DNA of 64,000 nt from Aricia agestis (GCF_905147365.1 NC_056428.1:13174001-13238000), one strand, 5' to 3'; positions 20,901 through 30,885 are shown, counted from the stretch's first letter. Notes: a model not told the origin generated them from the sequence alone. Made by a program: numbers and translations.

Positions 20901-23178
20901 CCGCGTGATGACACAAAAAATAGCACGGGTTCGGCTTATAATTATTTGTAAGAACGGAACAATGACCTAGACTAATGTATTCGTTAATAAAATTAACGTA
21001 TTGTGATTTAAGCTCGGGATTAGCTCTAAATCGCTTTTCTAAATTAAAAAACCTTTTCTTAGCTAGAAAGTATGAATTACCCAAGCAATTAGGCGAGTCT
21101 TTGAGAGGCAAACGCACACAAAACCTGCCGGACGAATCGCGAGAAGTGTGAGTCTTAAAATGCTGCTCACATGCTTTCTCGTCGTCGCTTAAAATTGACC
21201 TTAGCGGCAGTTCTTCTAGCTCCCAAAATCGACTCAGAAGTTTATTAAAGTTATCTGACTGCGCCTTAGAAAAATTGCAACTATAATTATTAGAGATTCG
21301 CGAGTTTAAACAAATAGGACCGGATAAAATCCAGCCAAACTCCGAATTAATAAGATTAGGCTGTTTAGAGCCGAGCGATTGTCGCTCACTACCTACGATG
21401 TTCCAAAATAGATCAGCACCGACTAGCACATCTATTGGAGAAGGCCTATAAAAACTAGGATCGGCTAGCTGAACATCCGTAGGTATATTAATAAGCTTAG
21501 GGTCCATCGTAAACTTGGGAATTTCGCCAGTCAGATCAGATAGCACTGGGCAAGTAAGTTGCACAGTATAATCACTGTGTAATGATTTTAATTTGAAATC
21601 ACAAAATTCGTTTACCCAGTGTGAAGTTGAATTGCCTATGCCTACAACGTTGATCGAGCCTGCGGGCCGTGATCGTAAACCTAACTTGTCCCTCAGACGC
21701 TTAGAAGCTAGGCTGCACTGACTGCCGCAGTCGAGTAGCACACGGATAATTTGACGCTTATTATTGCACGGATTAATCGCCAAAACCATAGCCGTAGATA
21801 ATAAAGTGAAAGTATTTTGACCTGAATTTGTCGTGCAAAGAGTTTGAGTAATTGAATCAGAATTAGATACATTATTGTCTGCAGGTGACTTTACTTGACC
21901 TTGAGAGTTATCATCGCAAAGTAAAGTATTGTGTCGTCGTTTACAATTACGACAAACACCAAATTTGCAAATGAAAGCTTTGTGGCCCGGACGAAGGCAA
22001 TTTTGACAAAGCTTAGATTTTATGACTAAACTTTGACGCTGTTCAATAGGCATATTCCTAAACTTATCGCAATCGTAAATGCGATGTTGTTTGTCGCAAA
22101 CAATACAACTTTTGAAAGTGGTATTATTGTTACCTACGCTAGAAATTTGCGCTGTAAATGAACTATTATTGTTTGACATTGAACCTAATCGCCTTTTATT
22201 ATGATTGTTAGATATTTTATTAGAACTCGTATTTAACTTATCCTCGATACTTCGGCTGTGATTATAAGTTTCTAGGATATCAGCCCGCTGTTTTAAAAAT
22301 GAATTAAATTCCTCAAGTGAAGGTGACCCCGAGAGAGTATTTCTATATTCCTCCCACTTCATACTGGTTTTGCTACCTAGTTTTGAGGAAATAATGTGAA
22401 CTATAATTGAGTCCCAGTATGATGTTTGTTCACCTAAGCTAGATAGGGCGCGAAGATTTTTATTTGTGTTGTCAATAATAGACCTAAGTGTAGATGCGCT
22501 TTCGTTAGATTTTACGTCAAAGTTTAGCAGGGCATTTAAATGATTTTTAATTAGTAATCGCTTATTGTCATAGCGCTCGCGTAACAAGTCCCACGCTTTA
22601 TTATAGTTAGACTCTGTGACCTCTAAATTGCTAATCACACGAGCGGCCTCACCCTCTAAGTATGAATTTAAGTAGCAAAATTTGATTGGAATAGGTATGT
22701 GCTTGTTTTCGTGAACGAGGGAACAATATAGGTCGCGAAACTCAAGCCACTTGTAATAGCTACCATCAAACTTACCTATTTGTAGTGTGGGAGGCTTAAA
22801 ACCTAAACCTGGGCGCTCATGACAGCATGAAGACGTGCTTTGAGCATCACAGAGCGGAGGTGTCTTACTACCGTTATACCTATTTTGGTACTGATGGGCT
22901 AAAGCAATTAAATGTGCAAATTCCTGCTCGATTACATCGCGCTCCTCTAACTCACTATCTATGTCTGTCGAATTTAACACTTCTATCTGAATTTGCAAAT
23001 CTTCGAACGCACTAGATAAGCTCTCAATTTTAGGTAATTGAACGTTAAGTTTAGATATTTCGAGCTCATCTAAAACGTCAACTTTCTCGAATGAAGCTAG
23101 ATAGTTTTTAAATTTAGTTAAACGACCCTTTACTGAGCTACGTTTAGCGTAAAGTTCCTTTAATTTAGCATCTGACAT
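17944..23178 (-). CDS. Bel/Pao gag-pol polyprotein, intact
   Basis: 1,744 residues in one frame. In order: a coiled-coil-like N-terminus, a DUF1759-type gag region (about 130-290), a CCHC zinc knuckle CQNCLRPGHKAFIC at 391-404, an aspartic protease with D483 in LLDCGSQ, reverse transcriptase with D817 (GDVEKFF) and YLDD at 891-894, an RNase H region (about 1055-1170, FCDAS and WSDSS), an integrase zinc-binding HHCC region (about 1362-1405), an integrase core D1437, D1503, E1552, and a C-terminal DUF5641-like domain (about 1640-1730). These cover capsid formation, polyprotein processing, cDNA synthesis and integration. No envelope frame is present. The start at 23178 is the first ATG and matches the usual start of such proteins. 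The frame runs through the polypurine tract and stops inside the 3' LTR. Confidence 0.95.
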   Translation of the reverse strand: MSDAKLKELYAKRSSVKGRLTKFKNYLASFEKVDVLDELEISKLNVQLPKIESLSSAFEDLQIQIEVLNSTDIDSELEERDVIEQEFAHLIALAHQYQNRYNGSKTPPLCDAQSTSSCCHERPGLGFKPPTLQIGKFDGSYYKWLEFRDLYCSLVHENKHIPIPIKFCYLNSYLEGEAARVISNLEVTESNYNKAWDLLRERYDNKRLLIKNHLNALLNFDVKSNESASTLRSIIDNTNKNLRALSSLGEQTSYWDSIIVHIISSKLGSKTSMKWEEYRNTLSGSPSLEEFNSFLKQRADILETYNHSRSIEDKLNTSSNKISNNHNKRRLGSMSNNNSSFTAQISSVGNNNTTFKSCIVCDKQHRIYDCDKFRNMPIEQRQSLVIKSKLCQNCLRPGHKAFICKFGVCRNCKRRHNTLLCDDNSQGQVKSPADNNVSNSDSITQTLCTTNSGQNTFTLLSTAMVLAINPCNNKRQIIRVLLDCGSQCSLASKRLRDKLGLRSRPAGSINVVGIGNSTSHWVNEFCDFKLKSLHSDYTVQLTCPVLSDLTGEIPKFTMDPKLINIPTDVQLADPSFYRPSPIDVLVGADLFWNIVGSERQSLGSKQPNLINSEFGWILSGPICLNSRISNNYSCNFSKAQSDNFNKLLSRFWELEELPLRSILSDDEKACEQHFKTHTSRDSSGRFCVRLPLKDSPNCLGNSYFLAKKRFFNLEKRFRANPELKSQYVNFINEYISLGHCSVLTNNYKPNPCYFLCHHAVLKQNSESTKLRVVFDGSARTSSGLSIYDLQRIGPTVQDSLFSILLRFRQYLYVLTGDVEKFFRQVNLHEDDRDLQLILWREDESKPIQVLRLNTVTYGFASASYLSTKCIWQLGQECPDELIRTVIRHDLYLDDLITGANSISELRHILNSVVSVLRSGCFPLRKFKSNVPSIFENTLINPLETLTLSESSNTLGLQWKPPSDTLHVSLYTPDNINEQTTKRSILSNMFKTFDPLGLISPCTIRLKLLMQELWRRNFDWDEPVPSDIRLYWHELVQEFKNVPSVTVPRLVLCDSPVSIELHSFCDASMSAHGACVYLRSTDSAGRVVVNLLCAKSKVNPNKPITIPRLELMGALLAARLCKSVLESLRCNISRCTHWSDSSVLLGWLHTSPNKLKTFVANRIVEICETTSATNWRHVPTDANPGDLISRGTQVHTLQQSKFWWSGPDFLLKSELEWPILNVNSQVDLPEIKCNIVQSFEPVIDFSRFSNFMRLKRSFAYVLRFLHNARFPKTKISGALTVNELTKSFHFLCKFSQLQSFFIEYDALNKHKSISSKSNLLSLSPFLDKDSVMRVGGRLAHSDYDYDKRHPIILHSKHHLTSLIFRYEHIRQMHAGPQLLLYSVREYVWPIGGRCLARSTTRNCVRCKRFQGRTYSPMMGHLPSQRTTPSFPFETAGVDFAGPFTILNKKGRGAKTLKCYLCLFVCFRFKCVHLEAVTELSKDAFIMTLRRFISRRGKPLEIYSDNGHNFVAAAKDIGNFLKDNSNTISEFAANEGIKFNFIPSYAPHFGGLWEAGIKSAKHHIKRMMANLNFTYEELSTLFAQVEAILNSRPLCPISSSPHDFQSLSPGHFLVGRPLTSLPDPTHDDGSSSYKRYARIELARRHFWSRWQREYVNELQQRLKWRDSKGNLSVGDLVLLHEDNSPPLHWRLGRVLELHPGVDGVVRVADVATQRGVVRRTLTRLCPLLAADQGSEMPAGISGGELC
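17950..17962 (-). other. Polypurine tract
   Basis: On the - strand AGGGGGGGAGCTA abuts the 3' LTR, the primer site for plus-strand cDNA. It is also translated as the last residues of the polyprotein (GGEL). Confidence 0.88.
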
Positions 23179-24066
23179 GTTTATGAATCACTAATAATTG
23201 TTAATTGAAAAAATTGATAAGAAATTGTGAATGAATATTGTAATCTTACGCCACTCCAAGGTATTGCAACCGGTTTACCACGCTAGCCAGGCCGGCGACG
23301 CGCAGATTACCTACGTGGTCAGCTGATATCAAGTCCACCGAAGTTCCTGAAATTCGCAGTTACAATAATGTGAATCGTAGGAAATATAAATCGAAAACTG
23401 CGATGGAAAATTAAGTTAAGGCAATTAGTTAAGTTAGTTAAGTTTTGTAAATAGTTAATTCTTGTAAATATAACTTGTAGTAATACAAATTATTGTTTAA
23501 TTTTAACCTTAGAATACATAAAACTTAATATAATTTAATTGTGTAAATAGATTAGGGAAAAATAGCTAGAATAATAGCACCAAATAGCTTCGATAAATTA
23601 CGTACCGAGTTTGGTGGGTAGGCTAAAGCTAACTATAGCCTAAATTATAGAAATAAACGTTTAGATTTAGCTTGAATCTTATTATTTTGACTGCAAATAG
23701 CTAAAGATTGAGTTGCGTGAATCGATCCCTTGTGAAATGATCTATATTGATCGATAAGATCCACGTTCTTTGCACTACCGCTATCCACACAGGTATGAAA
23801 CTACTAGAAGAACGGGATTTTAGGAATAAATGAGAAAAGGAATAGGGACACTTAGCTGGTTGGCTGACGCTGCGGCGCGAAGAGCTGACCGGCGTGGTTC
23901 TAGAAGCTGTGCCACCTGCCGCTGGGAATAGATGAGTCGTCTGCGATCGCTGCAGACCTCACGACGGCTGATGATGCTGCTGAAGATTCCTCGGGCTGCG
24001 CTGCTGCGGCGAAGACCTCTCACCGGCGGCGATGATGTCCCGAGAAAAAAGGCAAACCAATTAAGT
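23179..24066 (-). other. Bel/Pao 5' leader
   Basis: About 890 bases between the primer site and the gag-pol ATG. No coding assignment: a 108-codon frame (23820-24146) crosses from the LTR into the leader but matches nothing I know. It probably holds packaging and translation-control signals, by analogy with other LTR elements. Confidence 0.6.
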
Positions 24067-24084
24067 GTCCTGTCACGGTCGCCA
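24067..24084 (-). other. Primer binding site, tRNA-Arg type
   Basis: On the - strand TGGCGACCGTGACAGGAC begins 8 bases after the 5' LTR. It is complementary to the 3' end (including CCA) of an insect tRNA-Arg(UCG) as I recall that tRNA. The tRNA identity is from memory; the TGG start and position are seen directly. Confidence 0.85.
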
Positions 24085-24092
24085 ATTTTTCT

Positions 24093-24430
24093 TGTTAGAA
24101 ACAAGAAAAGACTTGGAAATTGCTTATTCAAAACAACTTCGTACAAAATACAATTTATTCTGCACTAAATAACAAACAGGGATCGATTAGGTACAGATTA
24201 CAAAGATATTTATGGATTAGAGACCAAACGGTATGCGGCTACGGGCGATTGTAGGGCGAATAGAGGACGGGCCTTCTAGACAGGTCGAGCCCCCTCCTCA
24301 GTCCTCGATGACGTAGCTGATGACGTGAAGCGGTGGGGCCCGCCAACCATTTAATTGAAGCGCCTTACAGAAGAAAATAGCAATCGCTCGCTGCTGGTTC
24401 TCGTGGTTATGTTAATGCCAGGCTTTAACA
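24093..24430 (-). repeat. 5' LTR of the Bel/Pao element
   Basis: 338 bp with TG...CA ends. It would carry the promoter. One mismatch to the other LTR, at 24226. Confidence 0.95.
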
Positions 24431-24435
24431 CTATT

Positions 24436-25339
24436 AAAGCCATAAACCTATAAAATTAAATTCCTCACAAAACTTCCCAGTATTCTTCTTTTAGAAACTT
24501 ATTTTTTTAATTAGAATCATACAACGCACGGAGCACGATTTAAATAAGTATTTCGTAGAAGGGTCACGTTACGCTGGTCACTCGTGGAGCTCTAGCCTTA
24601 TAGTGCCCGTTACAAAATGTTCGAGATGTTTCCGATAAATCTCTGATCATTTTCAATATGACATTCTTCGTACAGCGTCTTTGATATTAAAAACATTGGC
24701 ATTTTAATTGAACTAGAGATCGCCCGTTGGTCGAAATTCGACCTTAATTTTAACGACATTAGGACTACTACCTATATTTTGTAAAAAAAATTGTGACTTT
24801 AACATATTTTTTTCAACTCTTGTCTCTGGGACTCAGCTGATCTCAGACTGGTCGTATAAGCAATGTCTTATAGTCTTATAGATTCAATAAAAAAAAACTA
24901 TAATTCATTTTCAATTTGTCACCTTGTTGTCAATGTTGTCAACAGACTTCAACCATAAATAAAAGAGTATAATTCGTATGTATAGGCTTGTCACTCAAAA
25001 ATCTGTCATTTTCTTTGTGTGTGTGCTGTAGTGTGTGTAATGATTTATTTGTTAAAAAAATTTATGATAAAAGCATAATTTCAAAATAATATTAGCTCGA
25101 TGCCCTCATTCACCATATAAACTATAACTGTGCAAAATTTCATTCACCTACGTTTCCCCATTTTTCGTCCAAAGGGATACAAAGTTTTTGGCTCACGTAT
25201 TAAACAGCTTGTTTATGTTTTGCATGAATATTTCATACTGGTAATATTCACTACACGAATAAAAATAATTAACACAGTCATTAACTTGCAATATAAAGAA
25301 TAGCCATGCTTCTGCACGAATGGTTGCTCTCGACCCGAT
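24436..25339. other. Noncoding DNA with an unassigned repeat
   Basis: No gene. From about 24714 (CTAGAGATCGCCCGTTGG) to 25205 it looks like a dispersed lepidopteran repeat (TGTGCAAAATTTCATTCACC, TTCGTCCAAAGGGATAC), but no second copy lies in this window to define its ends. Confidence 0.4.
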
Positions 25340-25520
25340 CACGATTTTTAGGGTTCCGTAGTCAACAGACTACGGAACCCTAAAAATCGTAAACAATGAA
25401 CCCTTATAGTTTCGGTCTGTTCGTCCGTCTGTCTGTCTGTCCGTCTGTTTGGCTCAAAGACTAGGACCTACAAAGCTGTAATTTGGCATGAAGAAAAAGA
25501 TTGGGAACCCCTGGCTTAGA
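25340..25520 (-). repeat. ACGGAACCCTAAA repeat with head-to-head end
   Basis: Reverse copy of the family: AACCCTTATAG then CGGTCTGTTCGTCCGTC. At 25346-25386 the terminal TTAGGGTTCCGTAGTC is followed at once by its reverse complement, a 41-bp palindrome where two copy ends meet. Confidence 0.65.
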
Positions 25521-26589
25521 CGTTCTACATTTAAATCGACACGCGCGAAATTGGAACGCGTGCCGGGAATAATTTGAATTTCCCGTCTATAGTCTATGGT
25601 TTTTCATTGGCCATGGGCGCCATGGCGGAAAGAAATTTTATAAGAATTCAAATTCACGAACCAGTGATTCGGATAATAGTGCGTGTTGGAGTGAATTTTG
25701 TAGGATCACTGTGCGATCCCACTGCCAGTTCATAGGGTAAAAAGTGATAAAAACGTTTAAAGAAGATTGAAAATAATTTTGTTTTATTTTTTTATAATTC
25801 GAAAGGTTGTGGTTCTTTAATTCTTCAGTCTTGACTTTGAACGCTAATTCAACATAGGCAAATTATAGAAATTGAATGTTTGTACAACGCAATAAATATT
25901 GCAAAATGCATCTGTGAAGACATCACAAAAGATTAAAAGTTATCGCATAATATGGAAATAACTCGATTTCCGATAAAACGGATATATATTCCGATAAAAC
26001 GAACATAATAGTATACGATTATGTTCGTTTTATCGGAAATCGAGTGAAACTGCTACAGCAGCCGTTTAAGAAATAAAAGAAACTTTAAATCGTGAAGCTT
26101 ATTTCCGGCCGGCGAAACTGTTTAGCGCCGAAGACCAATGATGTATTAATAAAGATGGCGTATGCTCATACAAAGCGGTCCTCAGAATTTGTTCCTATAC
26201 GACGTATAAATACCTACCTCTGGTATATATCTATAAATTACAACAATGAATGCGACAGATAATACGTAACGAATGATATAGAAAAGGATTGCTATATATT
26301 TTGAGTTGCACTTGACAGGCGTATCGGCGCGCATGCGCGACATAGATCAAGAGAATACTGTTGTTGAACAGAAGAGACATTTAATAAAACCAATAAAACA
26401 AATTGTTTGTTCGATATTTTTTTATTATTCTATAAGTACATATTATAATATAATAAAGTCGGTCGTAACTCGTAGGAAAACGAAAGTGTACCCAATGTAT
26501 ATAATATTTTAAAAAATCCTAATACATGGGGCGTTTAACGTGTAGTTTTTTTTTTTGTCTGTATACATACAGGTACATAATATAGAGTT
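25521..26589. other. Noncoding DNA with an inverted repeat
   Basis: No gene. A hairpin at 25963-26047 has arms ACTCGATTTCCGATAAAACG and its reverse complement, with an extra GATAAAACG copy between. Confidence 0.55.
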
Positions 26590-26770
26590 ACTTTAGGAGT
26601 TTAGTCCGGATATACGTCCGAGCTAAACTCTTAAAGTACTTTTATAATCCATACTTCCCGGAAAAAGGTACAGTTCCCGCGCGATAAACGAATTTTGGCG
26701 TAAGAAGACGCCCGCAACTCCGTTGTGCCAAAAATCGTATCGCCCCTTATTTTTAGTATAATATATATTT
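26590..26770. repeat. Helitron-like repeat fragment with hairpin
   Basis: A short hairpin (GGAGTTTAGTCCGGATAT against GTCCGAGCTAAACTC) is followed by CAGTTCCCGCGCGATAAACG and GCCCGCAACTCCGTTG, words shared with the local GTCTGTCTG family. Confidence 0.45.
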
Positions 26771-26775
26771 TAATC

Positions 26776-26870
26776 TTAAAATAAGGGGGCAAACGAGCGC
26801 ATGGGTTACCTAATGGAAACAACTACCGTCACCCATGGACACTACATCCCTGATCCAAAATGAAAACAGA
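26776..26870 (-). repeat. LINE 3'-end fragment
   Basis: On + it reads AAATAAGGGGGCAAACGAGC, then CACCCATGGACAC, the reverse of the LINE tail seen complete at 52110-52400 and in forward orientation at 61155-61366. Confidence 0.6.
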
Positions 26871-26974
26871 TTGACATACATCGCGACATACTGACTAATA
26901 AAGTCACTACTCACTAGTCAGGAGTCAGGACCATATTGAAATATTATTCGGAGATATTCGTCGACACGGAGGCT

Positions 26975-27032
26975 ATAATAACACTCCAGATACAATTCAG
27001 TTCATAATAACACTCCAGATACAATTCAGTTC
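26975..27032. repeat. 29-bp direct duplication
   Basis: ATAATAACACTCCAGATACA... occurs twice back to back with no mismatch. Confidence 0.9.
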
Positions 27033-27186
27033 AAGGGCATTTATAAAAAAATATTTAACCACATGGAACTGCGGTCTTCTTTTACAGAAAATTGTATACT
27101 TACCGGTGGAACATTTTCCAATACTTAATTGCTCATCAGCAGTTAATAACATAAATAACACTTGTGGTGGACGCATTTATGGTTAA

Positions 27187-27567
27187 GAAGATCTAGCCGA
27201 GGATGATATATTTTTACCAAGTGATAAAAAATCTCAAGATAATGTTACAGTTTTAACTGATATCCTTTACGAGGAAAACGATTTATGTAACGTGGAACAA
27301 ATCGTTGGATATATTTCAGGTTGGGTTTCCAGAAAACTTTGCATACGTTTGAAATATGAAACGTGTCGTTCATCTTTGTTTACCGATGAAAAATTATGGT
27401 TTCACAAACTGGTCACATTGAAAGATAGGAGGTTTATGTTTTGCTTCATCCAATGTTTTTTAGTCTGCTTATCAGAAAAATTATCAAAAAATGCATTTAA
27501 AAGAACGGTCCCTTTTTCGGTAATTCTCGAGACATTCATCAGTTTCAGTTACAATATACTATTTTGA
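27187..27567 (+). pseudogene. P-element-like transposase relic
   Basis: An open frame without an ATG reads through VEQIVGYISGWVSRKL, followed by a CxxC-like C...C pair (KYETCRSSLF). A YIAG/SGxVxRKL segment is typical of the C-terminal part of P-element/THAP9-type transposases. After TLKDR the reading changes to residues that do not continue the domain, suggesting a frameshift near 27430. It is a fragment of a DNA transposon, not a host gene. The family call rests on this motif only. Confidence 0.5.
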
Positions 27568-27646
27568 AATTTTTTAATCATTTATTTTATTTATTTATTT
27601 TGTTCAATACTGTATAAAATAATATTACAAAATACAAGAAATCTTG

Positions 27647-27702
27647 CCGCAAAAACTACAATGAGTTTATCTGGACAAGATAAACTCATTGTAGTTTTTG
27701 CG
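27647..27702. repeat. 26-bp-arm hairpin
   Basis: CCGCAAAAACTACAATGAGT... is mirrored after a 4-base loop (GGAC). The match is near perfect. Confidence 0.85.
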
Positions 27703-27737
27703 GTTTTCGCATTAGTTAACTTTACACAATAGATGTT

Positions 27738-27835
27738 TTTAGGGTTCTGTACCCAAAGGGTAAAAACGGGACCCTATTACTGAGACTTTGATGTCTGTCC
27801 GTCTGTCCGTCTGTCCGTCAATTGATAACCTCCTT
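27738..27835 (-). repeat. ACGGAACCCTAAA repeat fragment (reverse)
   Basis: Starts TTTAGGGTTCTGTACCCAAA, then GGGTAAAAACGGGACCC and (TCCG/TCTG)n. Confidence 0.65.
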
Positions 27836-28391
27836 TTTTTTGAAGTCGGTTAAAAATTGTGCTCTCTTGCCGATGAAACCACAGGCACCGCAAATTTTCT
27901 AATCCTTTTGGCGTAGTATATTTGTCTTGGTCTTCAAAATGGGCAGAACATTGCAGGTTGGTGCCTTCTGATTATTTCAATTGATTATTCTATTATCTGT
28001 CCTTATCACGCTGAATTTCTATGTCAAGTATCTCAATTCCGGACTGGTACAGACTTCATAAGAATGAAAATTGAGAACAGACTGTTGAGGTGTCGAATTT
28101 TGAAGAATAAGAATTATTTCCACATTTCATACTTTTTACATCATTTTAAGAATAAGTATAAATGTTTTACCTTGGAAGTCGGGTTCAATTTTTTGTTAAA
28201 AAATAATAATCTGTTACTCGTCATTTTGATTATAGTAGGCGTACATGTATATTGTATATGTATATGTAAATAATTAAATTTTTAGTTACTTAGTAAGGAA
28301 TATTTAAAATACGACAAATTTTTTGAGTAAATAATGTAAACACACTGTTTTAATTCATTTTTCTGTTTTAATTCACTGTTCAAATTCATTC
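27836..28391. other. Noncoding DNA
   Basis: AT-rich. The 69-codon frame at 28064-28273 is low-complexity and unsupported. Confidence 0.5.
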
Positions 28392-29708
28392 ACTGGGTAC
28401 GGTTGTGCCAGGGAACGGTTGTGACAGTCGTCATAACAGCGAAACTATACGGAATATGGGTACGGGTGCTAAGAGAGAAAGACGCGTCTTGCAAGTCTGA
28501 ATGCTTCTCCTAACAATGCTTCCGCCAGCACTTGACGATAACGTTATTAGGGGCCTTCATTGCTTTTTAACAGTCGAAAGCAAGTTTTCTTGCTTGATTT
28601 ATTTCAATGTTTACTATTTTTTGCATACAAATAACCTATGTCGTGTATTTTCTTATTATAAGTTGATCATTAATAATTAACTACAAGTGATTATTTTTTA
28701 CGTAAATCGTTTAGCCGATTCGTGGCACTTGTTTGATAATTGAAATTCTGTGTTGGGTACGGTTGTGACATACATTTGTCCTATATTTTTTCTTAGATGT
28801 CCTAAAAACGCTTGCAGAAGACCAAACGAGCGCAGGATATTATCAGTCAATACGAAAATACTTACAAAGAAGTCAAATGTAGAACTTATTTACAGATAAC
28901 GGCGAAATTCATCAAATGAATCGGATGTCGTTGTTTTGGTCGATAAATATGTTTAGAAATAGACTATGTTTTGATACGCTAGATAAATTTGTTTAGAATA
29001 AGATTATGATGTTTTATGGTACATTTTTAATGAAATAAAAATTATATAAATAATTTTTTTGAAGGTGTCACTACCGACCACAACCACTGTCATAGCATTA
29101 TAGGTTTATGGTCACAACCGTCCTTGGGTCAGAGTAGACAGAATGATAGAGTATGCCGACTTAGAACTAATGTTGAAATTTTTAAATTTGACGTTTTATG
29201 ACGAAAATCGTTGCTAGGGTTGTTAACTTGTTACCTACGAATTTAAAAATATGACATATTCCCTGGACGTGTTCCTCTTTGGTCGTATTGTCGTTTGTGT
29301 TTTGACACATGCGATTAAAATTGTCAGAATCCAATTTTGAAATCTTTATTTTAAATATTTAAAAATAAATTATATCAGCCAGCGCGAGGCACAATCCGTT
29401 CATAATCCTAGTGAAACCCGACGAATTTGACAGATATTGAAACCTGTCCGTTTCTTTGCAGTCGAACTACTGGTAGTTATGTCTATTGTGCTTGGGTGGT
29501 CGGTTGTGACAATTTCCCTCTTTCTTTTAAATTTGATTCCATGAGTCATGACTCATGAGTCATGACTAATACATCGCATTTTAGCATGATATATAAGTAT
29601 TTTTATGTAGACAAATAAACTATGGTTTGTGACAAAATTTTCCTAGCTAGCTGTAAAATTAACAAAATTATTGTCTTTCAAACCAAAATTGTCACAACCG
29701 TACCCAGT
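28392..29708. mobile_element. 1.3-kb element with 16-bp perfect inverted ends
   Basis: ACTGGGTACGGTTGTG at 28392-28407 is perfectly mirrored by CACAACCGTACCCAGT at 29693-29708. The core word GGTTGTGAC recurs inside in both orientations (about 28418, 28759, 29108, 29502). No transposase is seen. No target duplication is clear. It carries the nested 361-bp element at 29130-29490. Confidence 0.6.
29130..29490. mobile_element. 361-bp DNA element, copy 2 (7-bp target duplication)
   Basis: Same CAGAGTAGACA...TGTCTATTGTG element as 15517-15879, here bordered by CTTGGGT (29123-29129, 29491-29497). The different duplication proves an independent insertion. Confidence 0.87.
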
Positions 29709-30108
29709 CTACCCTATATTCTGTGCCGTTATTATTAAATTAATCGCACAATGTACCTAAAGTGGAAATAATATTGAAGTAGTCGAGTTAAGTATATTAA
29801 TAATATTATAAATTTAAAAAGGATTTATTCAATTAGATGTATAAGTAACGAAAACTTTACCTACTGGCTGATCCTCTGAACCAGGGATATTGCGAATGTT
29901 CGCATCCGCATTCGCAAATGCGGAGCATCCGCGCAAATTTGGACATCTGCATCTACATCCGCTTCCGCATTAAATCAATGCGGATTTTCATGCGGATGCG
30001 GATTTCATACGAGTTTCGACAAGAAAGAAAAGGGGTTTGATTAACGAACCTCTGTGTAAGTCGTAATCGCTTTGACTTGGAAAAACGGCAATTTTACTAC
30101 TTATTAAA

Positions 30109-30629
30109 TACTAGACGTTCCGCGCGGCTTCGCCCGCGTAAGTTACATGTTTCAGACAAGTTATGCCATCAAAATAGCAAAAAATTACCCTTCAAGTGGT
30201 CTACTTCATATCTGTGCCAAATAACAGAAAAAATGCTCCAGTAGTTCGTGAGATAAGCCCTTTCAAATAAATTCCCCCGTTTTTTCTACATTTTCCTCTA
30301 TTTCTTCGCTCCTATTAGTCATAGCGTGATAAAATATAGCCTATATCCTATTTCGATAAATAGGCTATCTAACACTGAAAGAATTTTTCAAATCAGACCA
30401 GTAGTTCCTGTGATTAGCGCGTTAAAATAAGCCCTTTCAAATAATTTCCACCCGTTTTTTCCACATTTTCCTCTATTTCTTCGCTCCTATTAGTATTAGC
30501 GTGATAAAATATAGCCTATAGCCTTGCTTGATAAATGGGCTATCTAACACTGATTTTTTTTAAACGGACCAGTAGTTCCTGAGATTAGCGCGTTCAAACA
30601 AACAAACAAACTCTTCCGCTTTATAATAT
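30109..30629 (-). mobile_element. Non-autonomous Helitron nested in the hAT element
   Basis: On the - strand it ends with the hairpin GCGGGCGAAGCCGC followed by CTAGT, the classic Helitron 3' end, and starts at TAATATTATAAAGCGGAAG. Internally a segment of about 190 bp (30245-30430, then 30435-30610; words CCTCTATTTCTTCGCTCC) is duplicated in tandem. Confidence 0.75.
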
Positions 30630-30885
30630 TACGAGCTTTTGCCAGCGGCTTCGCTCGCGTTAAGAATTATTATTATATACAAACTTTCATCCCCTATTTT
30701 AACCCCTTGGAGGTGGAATTGATCAAAATCCTTTCTTAGCGGATGCCTACGTCATATCATCTACCTGCATGCCAAATTTCAGCCCGATCTGTCCAGTGGT
30801 TTGGGCCGTGCGTTGATAGATCACTATGTCAATCAGTCAGTCAGTCACCTTTGAGTTTTATGTATATTATAGATAAGTAAAGATA
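30630..30885 (-). repeat. Repeat starting GCGGCTTCGCTCGCG
   Basis: Follows the Helitron directly: GCCAGCGGCTTCGCTCGCG, CATCCCCTATTTTAACCCC, CAATCAGTCAGTCAGTCA, ending near TATGTATATTATAGATA. It resembles the 3' end of a LINE or SINE family, but I cannot name it. Confidence 0.45.

Larger units (their letters stand above)
17612..24430 (-). mobile_element. Full-length Bel/Pao LTR retrotransposon
   Basis: A complete 6,819-bp element: 338-bp LTRs with TGTTA...TAACA ends, 5-bp target duplication, tRNA-Arg primer site, polypurine tract and one uninterrupted gag-pol frame. It is transcribed right to left, so the 5' LTR is at 24093-24430. The two LTRs differ at one base (17745 G versus 24226 A), meaning insertion was very recent. 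All catalytic motifs are present, so this copy may still be able to transpose. It lies in intergenic repeat DNA. Confidence 0.96.
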
